A stretch of 64,000 bases of DNA from BJHQ01 sp964654285 (GTDB taxonomy: Bacteria > Planctomycetota > UBA11346), in assembly GCA_964654285.1 (NCBI GenBank), contig CAZZJC010000015.1, positions 1-64,000 of the forward strand. The letters run 5' to 3'. Below are positions 37,810-45,447 of this stretch, piece by piece (the first letter of the stretch is position 1; every line of letters begins with the position of its first letter). The translations under genes were made by a program, and so were the position numbers. The notes under the pieces were generated by a model. That model was not told where the DNA came from. It did no database searches and saw nothing but the letters and a program-made list of their open reading frames with translations.

Positions 37810-38267
37810 GCGCCGTTCAGACACCCCGGTCGAGTGGGATATGCCAGGATGTTGCGGAATCGCAGGATGCCTCGCTGGTTCGGTTGTGGATGGAACACAG
37901 CCGGCGCATGCACGATCTGGATCAGGGCCATCTGAATTGGTTTTTCAAGCGGCGAGCGGAATTGGAGAAGCAGTTTCTCGACATGAAACTTTGCTATTCC
38001 AGGGTGACCAACGGGAAGGTCAATCTTGGCGGCTTCGAAGACGGCATGCCGTCATTCGATGTCCCAGCGTTCGTGGATGGGGAACTTGTGCCGATCAGCG
38101 GCATTCCCCATGTGGATCTGATCAATTTCATGGTCAAGCACGAGAATCGGGTGAAGGAACGTGCCCGCGTGATGACCGCCATGGTGGAATGGCTGGAAAC
38201 CCGCATCACGGAAGCCGATCAACTCACGCTGAACGACGTCACGAAAAAGGCTGGGGCCAAGTCATGA
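37806..38267 (+). CDS. hypothetical early phage protein
   Basis: 153 residues; helical N-terminus (LVRLWMEHSRRMHDLDQGHLNWFFKRRAELEKQFLDMKL), then a mixed central region and the Lys-rich end TKKAGAKS. No recognised family. ATGA overlaps at both ends place it in the early operon. Confidence 0.65.
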   Translation: MSAVQTPRSSGICQDVAESQDASLVRLWMEHSRRMHDLDQGHLNWFFKRRAELEKQFLDMKLCYSRVTNGKVNLGGFEDGMPSFDVPAFVDGELVPISGIPHVDLINFMVKHENRVKERARVMTAMVEWLETRITEADQLTLNDVTKKAGAKS

Positions 38268-38701
38268 GCGCCGCCGCCGCACGGGCGCGGGTGGCGCAGT
38301 CGTTCAGCGACCTGCTGGACGCCGAGGGCGCGACCGCGATCGCCCTGGAGATCGGGTCTGATCGATCGACTCCTCGCCGGCGCGGCAGCGATCTCGCGGC
38401 CTGGACGGCGGCCGACCTGATCACCTTGGCGATCGCGCATCCGTCAGTCGGGGATGCGGTCGTCAGCGCGATCCAGGGCGATCTTCAGTCCGGGCAGGCC
38501 CAGGATGTCGAGCGCGAGTTGCGCGCGATCGCCCGCGAGTCGGCGGCGGAGATCGCTGCCCTTCTGGCGCGCCTGGAGGACGGCCACATCGATCGCGGGG
38601 AAGCCCGCGAGACCGAAGCCGAACTTGCAGCCCTCGAAACACACATCGCCAAGGCCAGGAGTGAAATCCGGGCACGACTCAAACAAGGAGCGCGGTCATG
38701 A
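38264..38701 (+). CDS. hypothetical helical early phage protein
   Basis: 145 residues beginning MSAAAARARVAQSFSDLLDAEG, with a C-terminal charged helix/coiled coil (ALLARLEDGHIDRGEARETE, AKARSEIRARLKQGARS). No recognised family. Starts and ends in ATGA overlaps. Confidence 0.6.
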   Translation: MSAAAARARVAQSFSDLLDAEGATAIALEIGSDRSTPRRRGSDLAAWTAADLITLAIAHPSVGDAVVSAIQGDLQSGQAQDVERELRAIARESAAEIAALLARLEDGHIDRGEARETEAELAALETHIAKARSEIRARLKQGARS

Positions 38702-39153
38702 TTCCTTGCGGTGCCATCGCCCCTGCCATGATTCCGGCTGGAGCGTCTCATGCATTCACCACATCCGTCGATCGGGGATCAGTTGCGGGCGAAGATCCTG
38801 GCCAGCGGATTTTCCCGGCGGGAGATCGGACGCCGGACGGGGGTGAGCGCGGTCTGCGTCTCGAAATTCATGAACGGCGCGAACATCAGTCTGGCCACGG
38901 CGGAAGCGATCGCACGGGAACTGCGTCTGCGGACGCTCAAGGTTCCGCGCCGGGCCTGATTCGTCGGACGTGCTGGCCAGCGAAGGCCAGCGAGGCGCGG
39001 CTTCCGGCGATCGAGCGTCGCGGTGCATGGCCGGCGCAGTCCCCGCGTGCGGTGCTGCGCGGCGGTCAGGGCCGGTCGGTTCGGGAACTCAGCCGGCCCG
39101 CGCGGTTCGTGCTTTGGCTCCGGCGTTGGCTGATGCGGGAGATCAAGCCGTGA
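38698..39153 (+). CDS. ambiguous second frame over the HTH gene
   Basis: An open 151-codon frame whose ATG overlaps the previous stop and whose stop overlaps the next GTG, exactly like the true junctions of this operon. Its first half, however, is the low-complexity shadow of the HTH gene at 38750. Only the part after 38956 (a CTG overlapping the HTH stop, or GTG 39052; ending RPARFVLWLRRWLMREIKP) has protein-like composition. A short gene in 38956-39153 is the likeliest reality. Confidence 0.3.
   Translation: MIPCGAIAPAMIPAGASHAFTTSVDRGSVAGEDPGQRIFPAGDRTPDGGERGLRLEIHERREHQSGHGGSDRTGTASADAQGSAPGLIRRTCWPAKASEARLPAIERRGAWPAQSPRAVLRGGQGRSVRELSRPARFVLWLRRWLMREIKP
38750..38959 (+). CDS. small XRE-family DNA-binding protein
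   Basis: 69 residues that are almost only a helix-turn-helix: IGDQLRAKILASGFSRREIG, RRTGVSAVCVSKFMNGANIS, TAEAIARELRL. A GGAG ribosome site lies 6 bp before the ATG. Probably an early transcription regulator or antirepressor-type protein. Confidence 0.65.
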   Translation: MHSPHPSIGDQLRAKILASGFSRREIGRRTGVSAVCVSKFMNGANISLATAEAIARELRLRTLKVPRRA

Positions 39154-39446
39154 TCCTCTCATCCCGCGAAGTCGCCGGCCTGATGCGCGTCAGCCCGTCG
39201 AAGCTGCGGCGCATGGCGGCAGCCGACGCCAACCTGCGCAAGTGCAAGATCCGCGAGACCAGCCACTCCACCGACTGGCTGGGTGCCCGGCTGGTCGAGT
39301 ACGGCTTCGTGCTGGAAGGCGACATGCGCGCGGCGCTGGGTCGGAAGCTGCCGGCGCACGCGGTGCCGGCACCCGCGCCCGTCCAGGCCGGGTCGCCGTT
39401 CATCGCGATGACCTGGTCGGCGCCGCTCATCCGGGTGGCGCAATGA
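39150..39446 (+). CDS. small phage protein with MerR/excisionase-like HTH start
   Basis: 98 residues from a GTG overlapping the previous stop. VILSSREVAGLMRVSPSKLRRMAA resembles the winged-helix start of excisionase or helix-turn-helix type 17 proteins. The C-terminus is Pro/Ala-rich. No excisionase is otherwise obvious, but the distance from the integrase makes that role doubtful. Confidence 0.5.
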   Translation: MILSSREVAGLMRVSPSKLRRMAAADANLRKCKIRETSHSTDWLGARLVEYGFVLEGDMRAALGRKLPAHAVPAPAPVQAGSPFIAMTWSAPLIRVAQ

Positions 39447-39715
39447 GCTACCAGCATCCGCCTACGGATCCGACCACGCTGCTGGCGAACCTCGCCTGCC
39501 TTTCGGCAGTCGATTGCCTGGTGTTCGATCGCGTCGCCGCGTCAGAGGCCGGACCGCTGATCGGGGTGACCGATCGTCAGTTGGAAGTGGCGTTGCGTCC
39601 GCACCTGCCGCTGCGCGTGATCCATGAGCGTCTGGAATCACTGTGGAAGCGCGGGCTGATCCGCTGCCGGTCGATGCTGGGGCTGGTGTTCTACGCACCC
39701 ACGGTGACGCCATGA
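39443..39715 (+). CDS. small winged-helix-like phage protein
   Basis: 90 residues; VTDRQLEVALRPHLPLRVIHERLESLWKRGLIRCRSMLGLVFYAP has the pattern of a winged helix with a C-terminal beta hairpin. A similar pattern recurs at the end of the next gene, suggesting a duplicated domain. ATGA overlaps at both ends. Confidence 0.55.
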   Translation: MSYQHPPTDPTTLLANLACLSAVDCLVFDRVAASEAGPLIGVTDRQLEVALRPHLPLRVIHERLESLWKRGLIRCRSMLGLVFYAPTVTP

Positions 39716-40341
39716 GGGCGCGAGAACGCCGGCATATGGAAGTGATGGCGCTGGGCACCTTCCTGGCATCCCAGGGCCGCGATATCGAACCATCCGTGCC
39801 GGCGTGCATCCGCTGCGGCGGTCACACGGCGCGCGTCGATCGCCGCCTGCGCCGCTGCGATCGCGGCCATGTGACAGCGGTGGTATTCACCCAGGTCGGC
39901 ACTGGCGGCGTGTACGTCGAGTGGAAGACCGTCGCACCCGAATCCGAGGAAACCACCGATGAGCGAATTATCTCCCGCCGAGTATCTGGCGTTTCTTCAT
40001 CGCATCCGGTTGCGCCGGCTGGTGCCGACGATGCTGCGGGTCGCACAGATGGGGATGTCGCCCGCCGAGGTAGCGCGGTTCCTGCGCTTCCACCCGCAGT
40101 ATTGACGTCGACGCCCTCAGACCTGCCGGAGCGGATCCTGGCCGCCCTGCACCGGTGCAACGGTGGTCCGGCCTGGGGCATGTCGGTCGGCGCGCTGATC
40201 GCGGAATTGACGTGCGATCCGGTCGCGCTGGAGCGCACTTTGGCTGACATGCGGTCGCGTCGGGCCGTCACCACGGTGATCCGCCTGGGCCGCGTTTTGT
40301 TCTACGTGATTCCATCGTCCGATTCCACCACCCCGGAGTGA
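39712..40341 (+). CDS. two-part phage protein (zinc-ribbon-like N-terminus, winged-helix-like C-terminus) or two genes in one frame
   Basis: An open frame of 209 codons. The first about 80 residues (CIRCGGHTARVDRRLRRCDRGH) resemble a zinc ribbon. The middle (about 83-130) is a low-complexity shadow of another frame that encodes a compact 48-residue protein. The end, from TTG 40102, reads STPSDLPERILAALHRCNGG and MRSRRAVTTVIRLGRVLFYVI, again winged-helix-like. The TTG overlaps the stop of the internal gene (TTGA). Three successive genes may therefore occupy this interval. Confidence 0.5.
   Translation: MRARERRHMEVMALGTFLASQGRDIEPSVPACIRCGGHTARVDRRLRRCDRGHVTAVVFTQVGTGGVYVEWKTVAPESEETTDERIISRRVSGVSSSHPVAPAGADDAAGRTDGDVARRGSAVPALPPAVLTSTPSDLPERILAALHRCNGGPAWGMSVGALIAELTCDPVALERTLADMRSRRAVTTVIRLGRVLFYVIPSSDSTTPE
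39959..40105 (+). CDS. 48-residue overlapping phage protein
   Basis: Starts MSELSPAEYLAFLHRIRLRR and ends GMSPAEVARFLRFHPQY, a well-composed helical miniprotein with a possible HTH (MGMSPAEVARFL). It lies in the +1 frame relative to the longer gene around it, where that gene's own sequence becomes low-complexity. Its stop overlaps an in-frame TTG of the downstream part. Confidence 0.5.
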   Translation: MSELSPAEYLAFLHRIRLRRLVPTMLRVAQMGMSPAEVARFLRFHPQY

Positions 40342-42017
40342 GCATGAACACCCCGACCGAATCAGCGGCTGCGTCGTCTGCCGCCATCGCTACGATCCCC
40401 CATTCCCCGACCTTCGCGCGCCTCGCGCTCGAGGATCTGCGTCCGTCGCCGGACAATCCCCGGCGCATCGCGGACGATGATCCGACCATCGCGGAACTGG
40501 CCGAGTCGCTGCGCACGCTGGGTCAGATCGAACCGATCGTCGTGCGCCAGATCGAGGAAGGCCGATCGGTCGGCCCGGGCGCACCAGGCAACCGCGATGA
40601 GGAGATCCTGTACCGATACGAGATCCTCGCCGGCGAACGCCGGTTCCGCGCCGCGAAGCTAGCCGGGATGGAATCGATCGAGTGCAAGGTGCTGGAGATC
40701 GATGACGCCACGGCGTTGGAGATCACGGTGGTGGAGAACCTGCAGCGCGAGGACCTGCATCCGCTGGACGAGGCGCGGGGCGTGCGGTCGCTGCTGAACA
40801 GCGGCCGGTCGATCGAGCAGATCGCGGATCGCCTGGGCAAGCGCCCGGCCTGGGTCGCGCAGCGGGCGCAGTTGACTGCGCTGGTCGAGGAGTGGGTCGC
40901 GCTGGCGGCGAAGCGGCCGGAACTGTCGGTTGCCCACCTGGAGCAGGTTGCGCGCCTGCCCGAGGCCGTGCAGCGTGATTTCGCAGCCGAGGTGAAGGGC
41001 AGTCCCTGGATCAGCGACAAGACCGCCAAGGAGTTCGCGCAGCACATCGCGGAGAAGTACCTTCACTCGCTGAAGGCGGCGGCCTGGAAGCTGGACGACG
41101 CCGACCTGGTGCCCGAGGCCGGCGCGTGCAGCTCCTGCCCGAAGCGGTCGAGCTGCCAGGAGCTGCTGTTCGCGGACGTGATCGGCAAGCACGACCGCTG
41201 CCTGGATGCCGCGTGCTGGTATCGCAAGGCCCAGGCGCAGACCGCCGTGCAGGCCAAGCGCGCGGCCGAGTCCGGTGCCAAGGTGCTGGTGCTGACCGAG
41301 CGGCGCGATGGCAATCCAGCGCCGCCGAAGGCGACACTTCCGGCCACCGCGATCGTGGCGGAAAAGACCTGGGCCATCCGCGATGCCAAGAAGAGCGAGG
41401 CGGGGGCGGTGGCCGCGATCGATGCGGACACGGGACGGCAGTCGTGGGTGGTGGTCACGCCGAATGCGGATCCGGAACTGCGCAAGGCATTCGGGGTGAA
41501 GGACGGACGCGGGGTTTCATCTGCCGGCGACCGTGAGGCCAACGCCGCCGTCGAGGCGAAGCGCCGCGAGGCCAAGCGGTTCAAGTTCCGTTTCGCCGCG
41601 ATCGCCAAGCGCCTGGACGAGATGCCCGAGCCGGATCTGGACAACCTGCTGCGCATGGTGCTGGTTTTCCTGATCGATCATGCCGACCTGTCGCACAACG
41701 CCGAAGCGTGGAAACAGGCCACCGCGCCAACCACGACGAAGGAGAGCACGGCCGACCTGTGGGGCCACCTGCGCGAGCGCCTGGGGGGAATCGAGGACGC
41801 TCAGGTGCTGTCGTCCTGCCTGCCCGACGCCAAGGCCGTCGCCACGTTCGAGACCTGGTGCGGGCTGAAACCGCAGGCGCAGCAGGCCCTGGCCCTGGTC
41901 GAGTTTCCCGAGCCGGTGAAGCGCGCCGCGAAGGTGGTGAAGACGAAGGCCGTGAAGGTGGCAAAGCGGACGAAGGGCACGGCGGCGAAAGCGACGAAGA
42001 CGAAGAAGGCGGGTTGA
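40338..42017 (+). CDS. ParB-like DNA-binding protein with Cys cluster and basic tail
   Basis: 559 residues. The N-terminal ParB/sulfiredoxin domain is clear (LRPSPDNPRRIADDDPTIAELAESLRTLGQ, EILAGERRFRAAKLAG, ENLQREDLHPLDEARGVR), followed by the HTH region (SIEQIADRLGKRPAWVAQRA). A cysteine cluster (CSSCPKRSSC ... CLDAACW, near 263-295) suggests zinc binding. The end is Lys/Ala-rich. GTG 40338 overlaps the previous stop; ATG 40344 is an alternative. Such proteins occur on plasmids and phages; no ParA partner is in the window. It may bind the iteron origin or regulate. Confidence 0.82.
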   Translation: MSMNTPTESAAASSAAIATIPHSPTFARLALEDLRPSPDNPRRIADDDPTIAELAESLRTLGQIEPIVVRQIEEGRSVGPGAPGNRDEEILYRYEILAGERRFRAAKLAGMESIECKVLEIDDATALEITVVENLQREDLHPLDEARGVRSLLNSGRSIEQIADRLGKRPAWVAQRAQLTALVEEWVALAAKRPELSVAHLEQVARLPEAVQRDFAAEVKGSPWISDKTAKEFAQHIAEKYLHSLKAAAWKLDDADLVPEAGACSSCPKRSSCQELLFADVIGKHDRCLDAACWYRKAQAQTAVQAKRAAESGAKVLVLTERRDGNPAPPKATLPATAIVAEKTWAIRDAKKSEAGAVAAIDADTGRQSWVVVTPNADPELRKAFGVKDGRGVSSAGDREANAAVEAKRREAKRFKFRFAAIAKRLDEMPEPDLDNLLRMVLVFLIDHADLSHNAEAWKQATAPTTTKESTADLWGHLRERLGGIEDAQVLSSCLPDAKAVATFETWCGLKPQAQQALALVEFPEPVKRAAKVVKTKAVKVAKRTKGTAAKATKTKKAG

Positions 42018-42019
42018 TC

Positions 42020-42082
42020 ATGTGGATGATCCTTTTCCCCATCCTGCTCATGCAGGCATTCTTCGGCCCCTGGGAGTCCTGA
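42020..42082 (+). CDS. 20-residue hydrophobic peptide
   Basis: MWMILFPILLMQAFFGPWES in a gap between two genes, 2 bp after one stop and 1 bp before the next start. It would form a single membrane helix. It could be a leader or a chance frame. Confidence 0.3.
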   Translation: MWMILFPILLMQAFFGPWES

Positions 42083-42083
42083 T

Positions 42084-42350
42084 ATGCCCAATCCAGACGG
42101 CACCATGACCAAGGACGAAGCGCTCCTCGCCATCGCGCGCAATGCGTGGTCGTATCGCGAGAATGAGAAGGCGATGGCGACGTGCTCGCAGCGCGGCGAG
42201 GACTATTACGCGCTGCGCAAGCGGTTGGAGAAAAGCATGCAGGCGCTGGATGGGGCTCTGAATTGCTTGTCGCTCATCACGCTGGCGGAGAAGGAAGCAG
42301 CAAAGGCCAAGGCAGCAGAAGCGGCGGCGCAGCAGCAGGGGGCGGCATGA
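42084..42350 (+). CDS. hypothetical early phage protein
   Basis: 88 residues, helical with a coiled-coil C-terminal half (ALRKRLEKSMQALDGALNCL, LAEKEAAKAKAAEAAAQQQ). No recognised family. ATGA overlap with the next gene. Confidence 0.55.
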   Translation: MPNPDGTMTKDEALLAIARNAWSYRENEKAMATCSQRGEDYYALRKRLEKSMQALDGALNCLSLITLAEKEAAKAKAAEAAAQQQGAA

Positions 42351-42901
42351 TGCGCGCCCTCAGTCTGTGGCAGCCGTGGGCGTCGCTTATCGCAGTCGGG
42401 GCGAAGAAGTTCGAGACCAGATCCTGGGGACCGCCGGAAAGTATTGGGCAAGAGGAACTTTTCGCGATCCATGCCGGAAAGTCGCGGCAGGGGATGCGGA
42501 TCGCGCAGGATTCCTACCAGTTGGGCACGCTGTGCGACCTGCTGCTCGGGGCCGGATACACCGATCGCGGGGACTGGCAGGAGGATCTCCCGTTCGGGTG
42601 CATCATCGCGGTGGTGAAGCTGGTGCAGTCGAGCATGGCGGAAGACGTGTCGGTGTCGGATCAGGAGCGGGCGCTCGGGGACTGGACGCCGGGGCGGTGG
42701 GTGTGGGGATTGGAGGTGGTCATGCGCCTGGAGAAGCCGCTACCGCAGCAGGGTCGCCAAGGGCTGTTCCAGGTGGATTGGGACAACCAGGCCGCGATCC
42801 AGACGGAGGCTGATCGGCGCGGGATCATTCTCGACAGCCATTCGGTGCCCGGTTTCGGTGGGCTGGCGATGATGCCGACTGAACCCGAGCCGGCGTTTTG
42901 A
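42347..42901 (+). CDS. ASCH-domain protein
   Basis: 184 residues beginning MRALSLWQPWASLIAVGAKK followed by FETRSW, the hallmark of the ASCH (ASC-1 homology) domain, an RNA- or modified-base-binding fold; FGCIIAVVKLV and WVWGLEVVMRLEKPLP complete it. In phages these proteins are thought to act in nucleic-acid modification or regulation; the ligand is unknown. Starts at either of two adjacent ATGs overlapping the previous stop. Confidence 0.85.
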   Translation: MMRALSLWQPWASLIAVGAKKFETRSWGPPESIGQEELFAIHAGKSRQGMRIAQDSYQLGTLCDLLLGAGYTDRGDWQEDLPFGCIIAVVKLVQSSMAEDVSVSDQERALGDWTPGRWVWGLEVVMRLEKPLPQQGRQGLFQVDWDNQAAIQTEADRRGIILDSHSVPGFGGLAMMPTEPEPAF

Positions 42902-42903
42902 CC

Positions 42904-43203
42904 ATGGCGCGCACCCCTTGTCTGTGGGATCTGGCCGACGCCTGCACCTGCGATTCCTGCACCCGCCGGAAGGAGCAGGAAGCCGAGGTCCGCGCCGAGC
43001 GGTATTGCCTCGCCTGCATGGAGCGCCTCCACGATGCGGACCTTCGTGAGCATCAGGATAACTGCCCACGCTGCGGCATCGAACTCGACTGGACCGACGG
43101 CATCATCGACGGGGTCGAGTTCAGGAAACGAGCGGATGAGGACGACCGCAAGTGGAGGGAATGGCTAGCGCTGAACCCCGTGCGCGAGGTGAGCCATGTC
43201 TGA
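42904..43203 (+). CDS. small double zinc-ribbon-like protein
   Basis: 99 residues with paired cysteines: CTCDSCTRRK, then YCLACMERLHD and CPRCGIELDW. It probably binds one or two zinc ions. The C-terminus is acidic and Trp-rich. No specific family recognised; ATG 42904 chosen, with a TTG overlapping the previous stop as alternative. Confidence 0.55.
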   Translation: MARTPCLWDLADACTCDSCTRRKEQEAEVRAERYCLACMERLHDADLREHQDNCPRCGIELDWTDGIIDGVEFRKRADEDDRKWREWLALNPVREVSHV

Positions 43204-43825
43204 CCACAGGTCTGACGGCAAACGGATCTTCATCGGCATCACCGGTCCCATGCAGTCCGGCAAGGACACCTTGGCGGAGGCCATCGTATTGGCCCTGCCT
43301 GGGGAGTGGCGGCTGCCCGCGTTCCATTTTGCGGACCCGCTCAAGGAGATGACCCAGGCCCTGCTGGGCGGCACCTGCGCGAACTACTGGGGCAAGGATG
43401 CGGACAAGAACGCGCGGGTTCCATTCTGGTCGGATCACCTGCCCCAGTTCGCGACCTATCGCAGCGCCTTGCAGTGGATCGGGACGGACCTGTTCCGGAA
43501 GCACGTCCATCCGGATTTCTGGATCCTGGCGATGTCGTGGCGCGTCGCGGACCACCTGGAGAAGTTCCCGACGAAGAACCTGGCCTTCATCTTTCCAGAC
43601 GTGCGTTTTGACAATGAAGCTCGCTTCCTGCGCGCCCATGGCGGCATCATCGTGCGCGTCAGCCGGGTCGATGGCGCGACCACGCAGCACGGCATCGCCG
43701 GCCACCCCAGCGAGCAGGGCATCAGCGAGGACCTGGTCACGCATCGCTTCGCGATCGGCAAGAACGGCCACGCCCATGTGGCCAAGATCATCGTCGACCA
43801 GGTGCTGGGGAGGGATGGGGAATGA
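43196..43825 (+). CDS. phage deoxynucleoside monophosphate kinase
   Basis: 209 residues resembling the T4 gp1-like dNMP kinase. P-loop GPMQSGKDT (17-25), FADPLKEM, WIGTDLFRKHVHPDFW and VFPD-like IFPDVRFDNEA followed by GGIIVRVSR are family landmarks. It would phosphorylate dNMPs to supply phage DNA synthesis. Its place between ASCH and helicase genes fits a replication block. Confidence 0.82.
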   Translation: MSDHRSDGKRIFIGITGPMQSGKDTLAEAIVLALPGEWRLPAFHFADPLKEMTQALLGGTCANYWGKDADKNARVPFWSDHLPQFATYRSALQWIGTDLFRKHVHPDFWILAMSWRVADHLEKFPTKNLAFIFPDVRFDNEARFLRAHGGIIVRVSRVDGATTQHGIAGHPSEQGISEDLVTHRFAIGKNGHAHVAKIIVDQVLGRDGE

Positions 43826-45447
43826 CCTTCGTCCTGCGGCCGTACCAGGTGGACGCCATTGAGAACCTGCGCACCGCCTTTCGCGGCGGAGCGAAGGCGG
43901 TGGTGTTCGTGCTGCCCACAGGCGGCGGCAAGACCGCGTGCGCGGCCGAGGTGATCGTCAGCGCGGTGGCGAAGGGGAAGCGGGTATTGTTCCTCGCGCA
44001 CCGCAAGGAATTGATCATGCAGGCGTCGGCGAAGCTGACGCAGTGCGGCGTGGCGCATGGGGTGATCCAGGCCGGGGTGCGCAGCGATCTGTCGAAGCCG
44101 GTGCAGGTCGCGTCGGTACTGACCCTGATCAAGCGCCTGCCCCGGTTGCTGGCGGGCGACCCCGGAGCGATCGCGTTGGGGGCGGATCCGCAGGTGCAGG
44201 AGTTTGATCTGATCGTGGTCGACGAGTGCCATCACCTGCCGGCGACCAGCCATGCGCAGGCAGTGCAGGCGTGGCCGAAAGCGCGACTGCTGGGGCTGAC
44301 CGCGACGCCGTACCGCCTGGATGGGCGCGGCCTGGCGGAGTGGTTCCAGGGCATGGTGGTCGGGGCGCGAGTCTCGGAACTCATCGCCGGCGGTTTCCTG
44401 GTGCCGACGCGGACCTTTGCCCCGGCGGCACCCAAGGGGCTCGACCAGGTCAAGACCGAGCGCGGCGAGTTCAAGATGGACGAAGCGGCGAAGGTCATGG
44501 ATGGCGTCGGGCCGATCCATGAGATCGTCGAGACCTGGCAGCGTCTGGGCAGCGGCCGGTGCACGGTGGCATTCTGCTGCAACATCACCCACGCGACCCA
44601 CCTGGCCGAGGCGTTCAACGCGGTCGGGGTTACGGCGGCGGCGGTGAGCGGTCGCAGCCCGGCGGAGGAGCGCGCTGAGCGCCTGGCGCAGCTCGCGGAC
44701 GGCCGGATCCAGGTGCTGTGCAACTGCAACCTGCTGACCGAGGGGTGGGATCTGCCGGCGGTGTCGTGCGTGATCCTGGCGCGGCCGACGCAGTCGAAGG
44801 CGTTCTATCGCCAGGCCGGCGGCCGGGCGATGCGGCCGAGCCGCGACAAGATCGAGGCCCTGATCCTCGATCACGCGAACAATGTCCAACGGTTCGGTAT
44901 GCTGGATGAGGATGATGAATACCGGCTGGATAAGGAGAACCGGAAGCAGGCGCGCGAGCGTGGAGAAGCGATCCGCATCTGCCCCAAGTGCCGGGCGGTG
45001 AATGGGCTGGTGCCAATGTGCCGGAACTGCGGGGCGTCCTTGGAAAAGGATCGGGACGTGAAGGTGCGCGATGAAGCGGTGATGGCGGATGTCGATTCGG
45101 CGGGGGATCTGAGCCGATTCAGCGACTACGTACATCTTGCCTGCACGGCGAGGGAAAAGGGCTACAAGGCGGGATGGATCTGGCATGCCTTCCGGGATAA
45201 ATGGAACCGTTCGCCCAGCGGCTGGTACGCGGTGGCACTGGGGATCTTTGAGCAGGCCATGAATCGCCCTCCGCATCCCAAGCAAATCGAATCGGCGGTC
45301 GAGCGGGCATGCGCCTTCGCGGCCGAATGGCCAGGAGTGAGCAGTTGGATCGCGGAGCGATTCCCCGATTCGGTAATGCATCGGCCTGAGGTCATAGCGG
45401 TCGTCGAGGCGTACTTCGCGCAGGAGTCAGCATGTCAGACGGTGTGA
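43822..45447 (+). CDS. superfamily 2 DNA/RNA helicase with zinc ribbon
   Basis: 541 residues. Motif Q/I region LRPYQVDAIENLRTAF and LPTGGGKT, Ia FLAHRKELI, II VVDECHH, III LLGLTATPYRLDG, V LLTEGWDLPAV, VI FYRQAGGRAMRPS: a complete SF2 helicase of the RadD/DEAD-like type. After the motor, CPKC...CRNC forms a zinc ribbon, followed by a helical C-terminal domain. It probably assists replication or recombination at the phage origin. 4-nt overlap with the kinase gene. Confidence 0.92.
   Translation: MTFVLRPYQVDAIENLRTAFRGGAKAVVFVLPTGGGKTACAAEVIVSAVAKGKRVLFLAHRKELIMQASAKLTQCGVAHGVIQAGVRSDLSKPVQVASVLTLIKRLPRLLAGDPGAIALGADPQVQEFDLIVVDECHHLPATSHAQAVQAWPKARLLGLTATPYRLDGRGLAEWFQGMVVGARVSELIAGGFLVPTRTFAPAAPKGLDQVKTERGEFKMDEAAKVMDGVGPIHEIVETWQRLGSGRCTVAFCCNITHATHLAEAFNAVGVTAAAVSGRSPAEERAERLAQLADGRIQVLCNCNLLTEGWDLPAVSCVILARPTQSKAFYRQAGGRAMRPSRDKIEALILDHANNVQRFGMLDEDDEYRLDKENRKQARERGEAIRICPKCRAVNGLVPMCRNCGASLEKDRDVKVRDEAVMADVDSAGDLSRFSDYVHLACTAREKGYKAGWIWHAFRDKWNRSPSGWYAVALGIFEQAMNRPPHPKQIESAVERACAFAAEWPGVSSWIAERFPDSVMHRPEVIAVVEAYFAQESACQTV

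Noticed and set aside
42347..42901. Toxin-antitoxin pair (ASCH gene with its neighbour)
   Set aside because: Neither neighbour has a toxin or antitoxin motif, and the genes are part of a long coupled replication operon.
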